DNA of 64,000 bases from Eretmocerus hayati (Eukaryota > Arthropoda > Insecta > Hymenoptera > Aphelinidae): assembly GCA_029851415.1 (NCBI GenBank), contig CM056744.1, positions 61,183,672-61,247,671 of the forward strand. The letters are read 5' to 3'. This document shows, piece after piece, positions 21,553 to 32,342 of the stretch; within the stretch, counting starts at the first letter, position 1; each line of letters starts with the position of its first letter. Both the position numbers and the translations under genes were made by a program. The notes beneath the pieces were generated by a model, which was given only the letters and a program-made list of their open reading frames with translations, ran no database searches and was not told where the DNA came from.

Positions 21553-21905
21553 TGTTAGGTGGGTAGAGGTGGAGATCAGTGCCTGATCTCACCTCTCCCC
21601 TTCGTGCCACGATGACGTTGCACCCGCGACGGCTACGCGGCCGCGCAACGTATGTTCGCGGTTCACCGGCCATCGCGGATGCACCGTAAGCACTTCAACG
21701 GAGCAAAGTACATCCCCACTGCATCGGTCTACGCTGCAGCGCGGACCATCGTCGTCTACGATGAGCCGTGCGGCAGCCAGACCGCTCGTATCAACCTTCA
21801 GAATCATATCTCTCTCTCTCGAGTATATTTCAGCTGCTATAAAACCTATATATTCACATCACTCAGCCGTGATTCATTCGAATCACCCCTCCTTCCCGAG
21901 TAACA
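21553..21905 (+). repeat. 5' LTR
   Basis: A 353-bp LTR starting TGTTAGGTGGGTAGAGG and ending CTTCCCGAGTAACA. It contains GATCAGTGCCTGATCTCACC, a short palindrome. A TGG-initial stretch (TGGTGCTGGGTGTGG) a few bases after it could be the primer binding site. The opposite-strand frame through it is present in all three LTR copies only because the LTR is conserved. Confidence 0.86.
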
Positions 21906-22076
21906 CGCTTTCTGGTGCTGGGTGTGGACGCGAAAAACCTGTACAGGGAAATTTTTTTCGCAAAAACGAAAAATAAAACACCATGGGAAAATTGTACAAG
22001 TGACGAGTGACACCAGCAACTGAAGAATTCTGACATCAAAACTCAATGGCAGCAGTCATGGACTGAGAGACATCGC

Positions 22077-22652
22077 TTGAGAGAAGACCTAAATCATTCC
22101 AAATCCTGCCCGATAAACTGTGCCAGAAGATGCAATCAGAAGCACTGGGCATCATCATCGTGGGTTACTGCATTCTCCAAGAAGCTTAAAACGACAACTT
22201 CTCATTATCAAACTTCTCATTATCATCATCATGGTACAAAGGAAAAAGACGAACTTCGATGGACTTCTCCAGCATCTAATTCAACGCATCGCAGCCCGCC
22301 AGCAGCTCCAACCATATCATCAAGTATTGTATTTTCGCCTTTAAAATGTTACAAGTCAGTTTTATGCACGCTAAAAGTTCATAATTTGCCGTATTTCTCA
22401 AGTTATGAAGCAAAGATTTCGATTGCGAATGATAGATTTACTAAAGTCTACTTGAAATGCATCAGTGAAAATGATGGATTTTGTTTACTAAATTGGGAGA
22501 ACCCGATTTTTATGAATTATTGCAGTGATTTGGAAGTATATTGCAAAGTTGCTGCAAGGCATCATATGTATATGCGTATTCCTGAATTAATATTATTGAT
22601 AAGAAAGGCACAGAACCGATGTAATGATTCCGGCTGTGACGTAGTGAATTGA
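22077..22652 (+). CDS. Uncharacterised reading frame in LTR element interior
   Basis: A 191-residue open frame following the 5' LTR and leader. I recognise no domain. The first part (His/Ser-rich, from an ATG-less start region) looks low in coding quality. The later part, YKSVLCTLKVHNLPYFSSYE and DGFCLLNWENPIFMNYC, is more protein-like. It could be the amino-terminal part of the element's Gag or a leader artefact. It is separated from the gag-like frame by stops at 22650-22768. Confidence 0.25.
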   Translation: MREDLNHSKSCPINCARRCNQKHWASSSWVTAFSKKLKTTTSHYQTSHYHHHGTKEKDELRWTSPASNSTHRSPPAAPTISSSIVFSPLKCYKSVLCTLKVHNLPYFSSYEAKISIANDRFTKVYLKCISENDGFCLLNWENPIFMNYCSDLEVYCKVAARHHMYMRIPELILLIRKAQNRCNDSGCDVVN

Positions 22653-22768
22653 TGTGTTAGATAATTATTGAGGAATACGCGGAACAATGAGCGCCTGACT
22701 GCTATTTCAAATCCTGCGAGCTAGTTAATAATTCATGGACTCCCATACAGATTAGACTGCATTCATTA

Positions 22769-24305
22769 TTGAGACTTAGTAAACTGTTGAAAATGGATAC
22801 AAATTCCCAATCGGTGTCTGAACTTGGAGGAATGTCGCTTCGACTGGAATATCTGTATAACGGAAATATCGATCACAACCTTGGAATGTCGGAGAATGAT
22901 AAAGAATCGTGGAAATGGTTGTATGAGCAGAACTCGATTGAGAATTCTTTAGCAGATTTACAACCAATCATACGAAGTAAGTTATCAAAAGTTAGCGTCA
23001 ATATGGCAGAACGACCTCTAAAGACACTTAAAGCAACAATTAGAATCGCTGAAACTGTGGAAGGTGAGATGAAAGAATATGACTTTGCCAAAGCGATCTA
23101 TTTGAAAAAAATATTGTCGAATCGCTTCTAAACGTGAATTCCTTGCACAACTTGATAAACTATCGAGTACAAAATCGCCAAATCATGTTGAAAAATTCCA
23201 GTCAAAAATCAAGAGCATGCGATTTTCAAGATTTCATTCATGTGGATCTGGCAAAGTACGAAATATGAGAAGCCGAGAAGATGAATGTACATTGGAAAAA
23301 ATAAGTCCTATATCTGAATTTAATTTGATTCAGAGACCATTGATTGAAAATATTTGGAATAGTCTTGAGCCCCGAACGAAAGAGTTGTTGCCAAGAGAGT
23401 TATCCGGCACATTAGAGAAACCTCATCGAGTCGCAAAGAATATTCAGCGTTATATAGTCGAATTAGACCGTCAAAGAACTTTCAATTCGAAGCAGTTAAA
23501 AAATAACGTTTCGGTTCCAAAGAGCCACCACTTTTTACTTGAAAAATCTCTCAAATTTCAATCCCAGTGCCATAAAGAGGCTAGGAATTTGCAAATTAGT
23601 GAGCCCGAAAAGAATGTCATGGTTGAAGTATTCCAGAAAATTCGAGGAACAGGGCGTATCAGAAGTGAGGAAATTTTTACTTGCGATGAAGTCATTCATA
23701 AGATACCGGGAGATTGCAGTTTCGATATTGTAACGCAAAATTCATGTGAAACTTATTGCTCGAAATTCGTTGACGATTATCAAGTTCGAGTAGACAAAGA
23801 AGATGAATTCCAAATTTTTGAAATCCAAAACCATGAGATCGCTGAGAACTTGAGTCGGGAAATCGTATCCGATGTTCTGTGCATGATTCCATTCTCAGAA
23901 ATCAGTACCTCAGAGAGAAGTACTAAGAATACTCTTTCGCTCCGTAGTCAGCAGAAAATGTACGAGAAAGAAATCGGCGACAGACATCCTATGCTGTATA
24001 ATGAAAGCCACTCAAAATTTAATTCCTTCGTGAGTGTGAATGATGAGTATATGAATTTGATGAAAATTGCGAGTTGCACAGTGAAGAATTTTCAAACACT
24101 CGAGTACTCTAGAAAATTTTTTTTGATGATCAATTCATCAATGGTGAGGAATTATATCAATTCTAAAACCAGGCCGCCTCGCGAGAAACCGCCTTGGTTA
24201 GTTGTCCATGAGAGGAATTCCCACCTCTCTTCTCTTTTGCAAGGGAGCATCTTGCTATTCCGAGTGGCATATTGTATTTTCGAGAAATCCCACGAAAGTT
24301 CATAG
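22769..24305 (+). pseudogene. Gag-like protein of LTR element, one frameshift
   Basis: The first segment (22769-23131) reads MDTNSQSVSELGGMSLRLEY and later LKTLKATIRIAETVEGEM and YDFAKAIYLKKILSNR. It must then shift one base to continue SKREFLAQLDKLSSTK, NHVEKFQSKIKSM, PLIENIWNSLEPRTKELLPR and KPHRVAKNIQRYIVELDR. The order (a helical block, then a segment that ends in a run like an ELxxRVAxxxxxxLxEA helix and IxxxIxxELxR) resembles the capsid of Ty3/gypsy Gag. No zinc knuckle is seen and the C-terminal half (EDEFQIFEIQNHEIAENL and onwards) is unrecognised. Gag identity is inferred from position and pattern only. Confidence 0.45.
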
Positions 24306-26155
24306 GTGGACGGTGAATAAGAATATGATTCGGGTATTCTAAGGCCCATCAGGCCATATTTCATGTCCTTAATTTTCGAATGTAATCATCAAGGAGGAAT
24401 TTATACAATCCTCCTGATTTTTTGTATAGTGCTGTAGGTTGTATATATGTAATATCCGTGAAACTAATCAGTCAGTCGATTTAGAACCACAAAAGCATAG
24501 TATTCAAACGAAATCAACAGTGAACAAAGAGGTTAATTTCAAAATTTTCCGAAGTAAAAGTTCAACCTGCGAAAAACAATCAGAATACTTATTGTAATGA
24601 GGTCGTGTATCGACGACCCAGTGCACTCGTCCTCAACTGAAAACTCCCAGCTTACGGTCGAGGCACTGAGGTCACTAGGAACACACAGGGCCATAACCTA
24701 CCATACACAGTTACATTATGGCACGCACTTAGCTCGAGGTCGAGAAAACAGCCTAAATTCAAGTAAAATCATTGAAAAAAGTCAACTCCAGAGTTTCAGC
24801 AAAAAAGTTGCAAAAACGTAAAATTTCATTCCAATAGCGATCAGGTATCCTATATAACACTAAGAAGTACCCATTTTCATCACGTTGATTGATCGAAGAA
24901 TTACAGATCAACAGAAATCTCAATTTGAGATATAAAAAGTTTTCATCAAAAATCATGTCAAATATGCGTATTTTGGCCTTTCAAATTCACACTGTGACAC
25001 AAATTGCGAGTGAATGATCTTTGTAAACATTAGTTAGCATGAATAATCTATATAGTTGAATATACCAATAGTCACAAACTTCATTAGAAGCTTGAAAAAC
25101 GAAATCACAAAATTTCCAACAGAAAATGCAGGTTTCCAACACGTAATACGGCCATATGCCAAAATTCAAAATTTTCACCTCATTTCCAAATTTACTCATA
25201 AAAGTAGTATAGTTACCGAGAGTTGCATATTATCTTGAAGGTAAACTAACGCCAGAAACCTAAAACCGAATAGGAAATTTTTGAGATCGATAAATTATAT
25301 AGTCAAAATCCTTGCCGTCAGCACCAAAAACGAGTGTGTACTTTATCATAGATCGAATGATTTTGACAGTATTACATTGAAAATTTGTATGAACACTCTT
25401 TAGAGTGTATACTATATAACCCAAAATCGACCGAGATCGAAAAATTTTCTGTATCACCATTGTAGAGTGGAATTCAACATAGAACACAGTCTTTCATGTA
25501 TAAACGAGAATACACCAAAAAATACCACAACTCGGTCAATTCTCATCCGATTTGAACGCTCAAAAGCCTAAATTGAAGGTCTTTTCAACAACTATCCGAC
25601 TATATTATAGAGAGACTCCAGAAAAATTGAAATTTCGAAATTGTTCAACATTCAGGGAAATTGTGCATACAAAAAAAAACACTTGTTGGGAGATTTTTTT
25701 TCCTCCCTCTGTCAATCTGAGATATAGAATCTCATATAAGAATAACTACAGAACTGAGGAACATAGTTATAAACAATTTATTGTTAATAATTTTCGAAAA
25801 TTTCTTTGAACAATTTTCGATAAATTTGGAAATTTTTCTAGAACATTTTTATACTTCTGACTATGATATCGTGAAAAATTACATTTTGTGAAATTAGAAA
25901 TTAAGGGAATGGAATTATTTAAGTTTAAACGATTGTAACGAAAGAGAGTTCGCGATAAGAAATTGTATACGCGACACACACAAACATTGACACGCTCGCT
26001 CTCACAAGATTTTACACATACAGTCATACGCAAGCACCATAGTATAACATATGATCTCAACCATATGATTTAAAGGCCATTCAAGAGGCCACAGCAATTA
26101 TACATTATAATATACCGCATCAGGAGACGCGGATGACCGAGCTACGGAAGATTCG
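24306..26155. other. Noncoding interior of the LTR element
   Basis: AT-rich, with no pol motif on either strand. The last ~0.5 kb (from about 25640, TTGTTGGGAGATTTTTTTTC) is shared in inverted orientation with 32343-32825 and 33979-34035, marking it as true element sequence. Confidence 0.6.
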
Positions 26156-26506
26156 TGTCACGTGGGTAGAGGTGGAGATCAGTGCCTGATCTCACCTCTC
26201 CCCTTCGTGCCACGATGACGTTGCACCCGCGACGGCTACGTGGCCGCGTAACGTATGTTCGCGGTTCGCCGGCCATCGCGGATGCACCGTCAGCACTTTG
26301 ACGGAGCGAAGTACATCCCCACTGCATCGGTCTACGCTGCAGCGCGGACCATCGTCGTCTACGATGAGCCGTGCGGCAGCCAGACCGCTCGTATCAACCT
26401 TCAAAATCATATCTCTCTGTCGAGTATATTTCAGCTGCCATTAAACCTATATATTCACATCACTCAGCCGTGATTCATTCGAATCACCCCTCCTTCCCAC
26501 GTAACA
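26156..26506 (+). repeat. 3' LTR
   Basis: A 351-bp copy of the LTR, beginning TGTCACGTGGGTAGAGG and ending CTTCCCACGTAACA. It differs from the 5' LTR by scattered substitutions (e.g. TACGTGGCCGCGTAACG against TACGCGGCCGCGCAACG) and small indels, so the insertion is not recent. Confidence 0.86.
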
Positions 26507-26510
26507 ATGT

Positions 26511-27702
26511 CATGTGGTGCTCCATGAAACTCATAGCATTACATTAATATCATTACTTTGTCAGTCACTCTCTTGACTTTTACGGAACCGTCTGATTCTC
26601 TATGATACTAAAAAAACAACTGCTTCTGGAATATGTGAGGACCTCGATTCGTTCACCTTACTCGCGAATTGAATATGTAAGGTTCCAAAGAGATGGATTG
26701 AAATATTCGAGGGTTCATTTGAAAATAAATTCTGTGAGTCTAAAAGTAGTTTGGGGATTCGTCACAAGAGCGCGATTGCTCCTCAAACTACGGTGAAGTT
26801 CCAGCTGGGAGTTCATTCTAGCTCACTCTTATTCATTGAAATATCATCATTCAACTTTTCCAAATCCTACCACATGTGCCCCAATCAGGTACACTAATCG
26901 ACGGTAATATCAATATCCAAACTACCATCGTTTCATTTGAGGTTCCAAGGGAATCAAAATAACTATGGTTTGGCTTCTACTGCCTTAATTGAAATCTCGA
27001 TTTGCAGATGATTGTCTATTCGATGGAGGTTCCTGAAAATGCAAAATCTTACATTTTTTATTATTCCCATTATCATCCATTCAATAGTTCTCAACTGCTA
27101 TTCCCTCATGACGACATTATTCGAGTGTAAGCAAAATGTACTCCAATCACTCCAATTAATAGACGTAAATCAAAGAACCGATATCAGTAATGGAAGAGAA
27201 ATGATCTGAATTAGGTAGAAGAGATAGAGTCTGTTCCAGGATCCTACGAAACAAAGACTTTGAATGAATGTGCAAGAATATTCCATTAGCAATAATGATA
27301 TTGCGGGACTCGATGCCGAATCTCGCTTGATTCCGAGGAGATCTCATATTGATTATCTCCTGAGTAGCTATGATTCGTATATCGGTGATCAACACCAGGT
27401 TCTTGGTTCGTTCGAAAAGAATTCTTGAATTGGCATGATAAGGCTCGTTCAGTCAGATAAGGTGACTCAAGTTTTGTATTTATCCACTCATACTTGCATC
27501 GAGTTATTCCAGAAGGATCATAATCTTTTCGACGTGTCGACCTCTGCAAGTAAAGAATAATCATAGAATATATTCAAGTGACAGAAGGAATGGATCTATT
27601 GATTACACAATAGCATGGTATTCCTTTCATCTGAAACTTCTTCGCTACATTGTGGGGCCTTGACTCTATCTTTCGAGAAATTCTCTTGGAACTTTAATGA
27701 TC
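26511..27702. other. AT-rich region, no recognised gene
   Basis: Frames on the minus strand (27156-27564) could be the decayed downstream end of the minus-strand element at 27703-31990, but no motif supports this. Confidence 0.35.
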
Positions 27703-28113
27703 TCAAGGAGGACTGGAGTCTTTGTCTATTGAAATCTCCATATTAACTTGCACCTGCGCATGCGCATCTGACACGAAATTATAATCATGACGAACAATCT
27801 CCACTGTTTTGGTCGCCAAATTTAGAAGCTTGCCTGACTCAAACTCACTCTCAGAATCTCTTGTTACGCAACTCAATCGTCTATTGGGATTTATATCAAA
27901 ATAAACATAGTTATACCCAAACAACCCCTTTTTCATCTCAACAAAATTTTCTCCGGAAGAATTCCAACCTCTTCGATTACAGTGAGTTTCATCAAATATA
28001 ACATCATGATTTCCTGTTTCAGGGTTAATGCAAGGTGTTTTCTCAGCCTGTAATTGCGAAAAATTCACATCTCCACATGAAAAATAGAAGTTGAACAAGT
28101 TCGTCATAACCAA
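27703..28113 (-). pseudogene. Unrecognised frame, downstream part of the minus-strand element
   Basis: An open frame of about 135 residues reading FNFYFSCGDVNFSQLQAEK, CINPETGNHDVIFDETHCN and LATKTVEIVRHDYNFVSDA. Two Cys residues and an Asn-rich stretch are noticeable, but I recognise no domain and see no signal peptide or membrane helix. A position at the 3' end of a gypsy-like element might suggest env or a third frame, but nothing specific supports that. Confidence 0.22.
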
Positions 28114-28171
28114 TCGAAAGGGTAATGAGTCCCATATAATGAGCCAAACACTCCTCTTCAGTTTGAGTCAA

Positions 28172-29089
28172 TTAATCGTTCCCTCGTGAGATCGTTTCTT
28201 GCAGGATTGCCTCCCCTGTAAGACTCAAACTATCGCAAAGAGAATTAATCCAGACCACCATTTCATCTAAATCTCTGTACCCGCTCAAGATTTGATGTTC
28301 TTTATTGGGTCCTCTTTCAAGTGAATGAATTTGCTTCCTATGATATATATCTAAATTTCCCATCAGGGTTCGATTTCTTGGATATAGAAACTTTGATTCG
28401 GGTGATTTCGAAACTTTTCCAAAATTTGATGATTGCTCTCCCATGATAGATAACACATTGTCCCCCCCTCAACGAATAATTGTATGGATCAAGTTCAAAC
28501 TCCTTGAACATTTCTCTGATTTTTTTGGAAACAACTGGGTATTCAGGTATCTCTGTCTCCACGGCGGGTAGACTCGGGGTCCTTCTGACCATTCCATCTT
28601 CATCAGGTTTATGAGAAGATTCGAATATGCATAGAGTTTTAATCAGTACTCTCAGTATGTGATCCGTTCTCATCCTACATTCATCTTTACCGAAATCCAG
28701 AAAATTCTGAGAGATAAAACTATTCAACTTGGGATTCTCCATGATTTCTTTTCCGCAAATATTCTCCGTGGATACTTCGGACATTGGATGTCTACATCGT
28801 TCACCAAACTCCTCAAATAAAAATGATTCTTTACTCTCTTCCGAATCAAATTTTCCTCGACAGCTTCTACAAATACTCTCAGTAGAAAATAACCCCAAAG
28901 TCTCACTTGTGATTTCCTCATTCTCTTTTTGTTGAATATTCTAATCACTCTGCAGACAAGTATTTGGTCATAGTTTTGTAACATCACTGGTCTTTTCCCT
29001 AGCAATCCACATTTACTCAATGATTTTCGCGAATGATGTGTCAGAATCTGTCCTTCATAATCCACAAAATTGCATAACTCATCTCTCAT
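28172..29089 (-). pseudogene. Unrecognised frames downstream of retropepsin
   Basis: Three overlapping minus frames (29089-28724, 28898-28338, 28456-28172) look like one frameshifted protein: NYDQILVCRVIRIFN, then GLFSTESICRSCRGKFDSEE, PKLNSFISQNFLDFGKDE, RMRTDHILRVLIKTLCIFES and EFELDPYNYSLRGG. The first segment joins the protease linker once the 29091-30013 foldback is removed. In gypsy elements this zone lies between protease and RT. RMRTDH faintly recalls the segment ahead of RT, but I do not see RT boxes. The call is structural, not functional. Confidence 0.3.
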
Positions 29090-29090
29090 A

Positions 29091-30013
29091 CACTACCGGT
29101 CAAAAGTTTAAGCTCACCCAAAAATTTTTTTTTCAATTTTGTGAGTTGAACTACTCGGCTCTATTTGACCGTAGAGGACTCTCCCGGAGCTCATTTCAAA
29201 GGTTTTTTCACGTACTTAAAGATGGCACTATTCATTTTTATCCTTACGGATCGGGATCTTTCCAATTTGAGCTTGGAAAAATGTCAATTTCAACGATTTT
29301 TGGGAGAATGTTTTGGCTCCTGCCAATTTGAGCCACATGAATGTTTCAATATGGGAGTTGTGGGATACAAAAGTACCAGTCTAGAGCTTCAGAATCCGTT
29401 TTTGAACGTTCCTCTACGCCACTTCCAGTCCGAGCTATGACACTTTCTCTGAGGGAAGATTTTCCGCAAAAACTAGCACCTGGATTCAAAAATGACGAGA
29501 AAATTCACTTTTTGGGGCATATTTCAAAGGTTCCTCGTTTCCTTAATCAAGATGTTGATAAAAGATGACAGAAATGATGATTATACTTCATAAAAATGCG
29601 TCTCTGTATCTCTCTCGAATTGGAGTGCTAGTTTTTCCGAAAAATCTTCCCTCAGAGAAAGTGTCATAGCTCGGACTGGAAGTGGCGTAGAGGGGCGTTC
29701 AAAAACGGATTCTGAAGCTCTAGACTGGTACTTTCATATCTCACAACTCCCATATTGAAACATTCATGTGGCTCAAATTGGCAGGAGCCAAAAGATTCTC
29801 CCAAAAATCGTTGAAATTGACACTTTTCCAAGCTCAAATTGGAAAGATCCCGATCCGTTCGGATGAAAATGAATTATGCCATCTCAAAATACGTGCAAAA
29901 ACCTTCAAAACGAGCTCCGGAAGAGTCCTCTACGGTCAAATAGAGCCGAGTAATTCAACGCACAAAATCGAAAAAAAATTTTTTGGGTGAGCTTAAACTT
30001 TTGACCGGTAGTG
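29091..30013. mobile_element. Foldback element with TIR CACTACCGGTCAAAAGTTTA
   Basis: A 923-bp palindromic sequence starting CACTACCGGTCAAAAGTTTA and ending TAAACTTTTGACCGGTAGTG. The arms continue as complementary sequence, e.g. GGACTCTCCCGGAGCTC and GAGCTCCGGAAGAGTCC. The left flank is TA; the right flank is TC, so a Tc1/mariner-type TA duplication is possible but not proven. It lies inside the minus-strand gypsy-like remnant. No transposase is encoded. Confidence 0.85.
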
Positions 30014-30660
30014 TCACTCCATTGATTCGCTTAAAATCTTCTGAAACTTCGCTCTGATTCAAGTTCTCAATGATTACATTGGCGTCTCTTGATTTCACTG
30101 ATTCGTTGTCCCTGAACTCGTCCAACGTACATACAGAGGGTTGGGGAACTTCTCGTCCAGACTGATCAAAATCATCAGAACACTCTCCATTCTCATCATA
30201 TTTCGACGATGGAAACATTTCCCCATCCTGGCAATCATTACAGTATCTATTCTTAACATTGTCTACGTGTCTATTGGTCGGGATAATTTTATTCAGATAA
30301 TGCTCTTGAAGGGAGTCCGTCTTAGTCTTGGGCCGGAACTCAAAAAGGATTATGTTATTATGTATTTGAACATGTTCCTTATTATAGTTGATTTTGGCCT
30401 TAGTTCGCCTGAAAAAATCGATTCCGAATATCCCTGCTTCTAAGATAGGAGAATCATCATCAACAACGGAAAATTCTAGTATGTGATTCTTGAAAGTCAA
30501 ATTGACTTTCCCCAAAGTTCTAGTTCAATCTGAAGCGCGAAAAATGGGATTTTTAGTAATGAATTTAATTCTTTGGGAGAGGAAACCTATTTTTATCAAG
30601 TTTGATTCAACTTCTGTATCTATCGTCAATAAAATCGGTTCTTTCAATTCACCCACTACT
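30014..30660 (-). pseudogene. Gypsy-like retropepsin and linker
   Basis: Retroviral-type aspartic protease of an LTR element. The minus strand reads PMLVVGELKEPILLTIDTEV with IDTE where the catalytic triad should be DTG, then SNLIK. A TGA interrupts at about 30518. It continues GKVNLTFKNHILEFSVVDDD, GIFGIDFFRRTKAKINY (the IxGxDF flap-side motif) and FEFRPKTKTD. The pattern xxGxxDFLxxxxAxIxY is characteristic of gypsy proteases. The linker after it is Asp/Ser-rich. Both the DTE change and the stop indicate inactivity. Confidence 0.72.
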
Positions 30661-30666
30661 AACATT

Positions 30667-31284
30667 GGTATTCATAGTCGTTATAACCCTACAGTTGAGA
30701 ATGAATCCGCGGGTTAGGCGATGTAATCGGCGTGGAGAAAAGAGACTTCAATTCTGTGATATTCTGCACCACTGGGACAACGTGAAGTGAATGAGTAGTC
30801 TCTAGTTTATTCTTTTGCCATGCCGATCACAGCGCCTAATCCGCGGATTAACTCTTAAAGTGAGGCCGTAGTCCGCTGAATAGACGTAAATCCGTTCGGA
30901 GGATAAGTCGAATTTTACTTGACCAAATGACTCGGGATTCCACATGCATGAATAGAATGCATGTCTAAATCGCGCTACAAAGCCAAATATATTGATTTCA
31001 CTGAAAGAAAGTGTCCAGATGAGGTTTACTCCAGACATCGTAGGTTGCCGCTCTCTAGCAGACGACGTTTGTGTACATCTCGTTTGGATACTTTTTTGAG
31101 TGGAATTGACATATTTGGCTTCGTAGCGCGATTGAGACATGCATTCTATAGATGTATGTAAAATTTCAACTCATTTGATCGATCAAAATTTGACTTATCC
31201 TCCGAACGGATTCAGGACTACATTCAATATGGCGGCGGACTACGGCCTGGCCTTAACTCTGGAGTTATAACGACTATGAATACC
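30667..31284. mobile_element. Foldback element (618 bp), TIR GGTATTCATAGTCGTTATAA
   Basis: The left end reads GGTATTCATAGTCGTTATAA and the right end TTATAACGACTATGAATACC. Further paired blocks are GCATGTCTAAATCGCGCTAC against GTAGCGCGATTGAGACATGC, and CCGTTCGGAGGATAAGT against ACTTATCCTCCGAACGG. It interrupts the gypsy-like element between its zinc knuckle and protease. No gene is encoded. Confidence 0.85.
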
Positions 31285-31403
31285 TGTGTAAATGGATTTT
31301 CGGGGAGTAGTCTCTGTGGCTGAAGTTATGAATTTTTGCGATATCATGATAACTTCTCTGGCTCTCTGAATACCCAGGCGGAGAACTAAAGTGGCCTCCC
31401 TGT

Positions 31404-31990
31404 TCACGCCCGTCTACAGGAGACCGATATCGTCTCCCGAATTCGCTCTACTTCTACATGCGCATATATTGTTTCGAAATTCGTAACAGTTTCTCTCAAA
31501 ATGTCCTCGTTTGCCACGAAGCAAATTACTGAACTGACCCCATGTCGTCGGTGGGGATCATGATGTGATCTACTTATTGAATCAAAATCATTGTAATGGA
31601 TTCTGTGATGCGGTTGATTGTTTTCTGGTTCATACATTTCATAATTGCCATTGGACTCGAGATAAGTAACATAGTTATCCAGATTATTAGCATGATGTTC
31701 CTGATAATTTGAATTCACACGTGAGGAATGAGTTTTGTTCTCTTGGAGATCCTGATACTTTCCATGCGCATTTGTATAATCGTGAAGTACACCGCTGGGT
31801 TGTTTGAAGTTTGAATCATGGACTGGATCATTGAAGTTTCTCTGGAAATTGTTCTGCTCGTTTGAGAATAGTTCATAAGAGTCTATCAGGAAGTGGCCAG
31901 AAACCTGGCAGTATCCGCAAATGAATGTTTCATTATTTGAAAGATTATGGAGTATATCAACAATTCTGGTCTCTTGAGTCGAGCTAGACT
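31404..31990 (-). pseudogene. Gypsy-like Gag C-terminal region with degenerate CCHC knuckle
   Basis: The minus strand from 31990 reads ETRIVDILHNLSNNETF, then ICGYCQVSGHFLIDSYE. This is C-x2-C-x4-H-x4, with Ser in place of the last Cys, so it is a damaged nucleocapsid zinc knuckle (about 31890-31925). A polar Asn/His/Tyr-rich tail follows (YQEHHANNLDNYVTYLESN). The frame is open to 31404. The upstream capsid part is absent because an inverted LTR copy starts at 31992. A protease follows after a foldback insertion. Confidence 0.55.
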
Positions 31991-31991
31991 C

Positions 31992-32342
31992 TGTTACGTG
32001 GGAAAGAAGGGTGATTCGAATGAATCACGGCTGAGTAATGTGAATATATAGGTTTAATGGCAGCTGATATATACTCAGGAGAGAGATATGATTCTGAAGG
32101 TTGATACGAGTGGTCTGGCTGCCGCACGGCTCATCAGAGACGACGATGGTCCGAGCATCAGCGTAGACCGATGCAGTGGGGATGTACTTCGCTCCGTCGA
32201 AGTGCTGACGGTGCATCCGCGATGGCCGGCGAACCGCGAACATACGTTACACGGCCACGTAGCCGTCGCGGGTGCAACTCCATTGTGGCACGAAGGGGAG
32301 AGGTGAGATCAGGCACTGATCTCCACCTCTACCCACGTGACA
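31992..32342 (-). repeat. Third LTR copy, inverted
   Basis: A 351-bp inverted copy of the LTRs at 21553 and 26156, reading TGTTACGTGGGAA at the left and CTCTACCCACGTGACA at the right. The sequence beyond it at 32343-32825 matches the interior preceding the 3' LTR of the first element, so this is the 3' LTR of a truncated minus-oriented copy. Confidence 0.86.

Larger units (their letters stand above)
21553..26506 (+). mobile_element. LTR retrotransposon with paired LTRs and 4-bp target duplication, gag-like only
   Basis: Direct LTRs at 21553-21905 and 26156-26506 begin TGTTA or TGTCA and end TAACA. The element is flanked by ATGT at 21549-21552 and at 26507-26510, so one insertion event made it. 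The interior holds a gag-like frame (22769-24305) and about 1.8 kb of AT-rich noncoding DNA. No protease, RT or integrase motif is seen, so it resembles non-autonomous gag-only LTR elements. A 4-5-bp duplication and TG...CA ends are usual for gypsy-type LTR elements. Confidence 0.82.
27703..31990 (-). mobile_element. Gypsy-like retrotransposon remnant (gag zinc knuckle, protease, unknown downstream frames)
   Basis: Read on the minus strand, the order is a Gag C-terminal region with a CCHC-like knuckle (31990-31404), a 618-bp foldback insertion (31284-30667), a retropepsin (30660 to about 30300), a linker, a second foldback (30013-29091), then several unrecognised frames down to 27703. The order knuckle then protease is that of Ty3/gypsy gag-pol. 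RT, RNase H and integrase motifs were not found, so the pol part is deleted or too decayed. The upstream part of gag is cut off at 31991 by an inverted copy of the LTR element. Confidence 0.55.

Noticed and set aside
21589..21807. 72-residue minus-strand frame conserved in three places (also 26192-26410 and 32088-32306)
   Set aside because: It lies wholly inside the LTR copies and its conservation follows from LTR identity. The start and flanks are noncoding and no motif is present.
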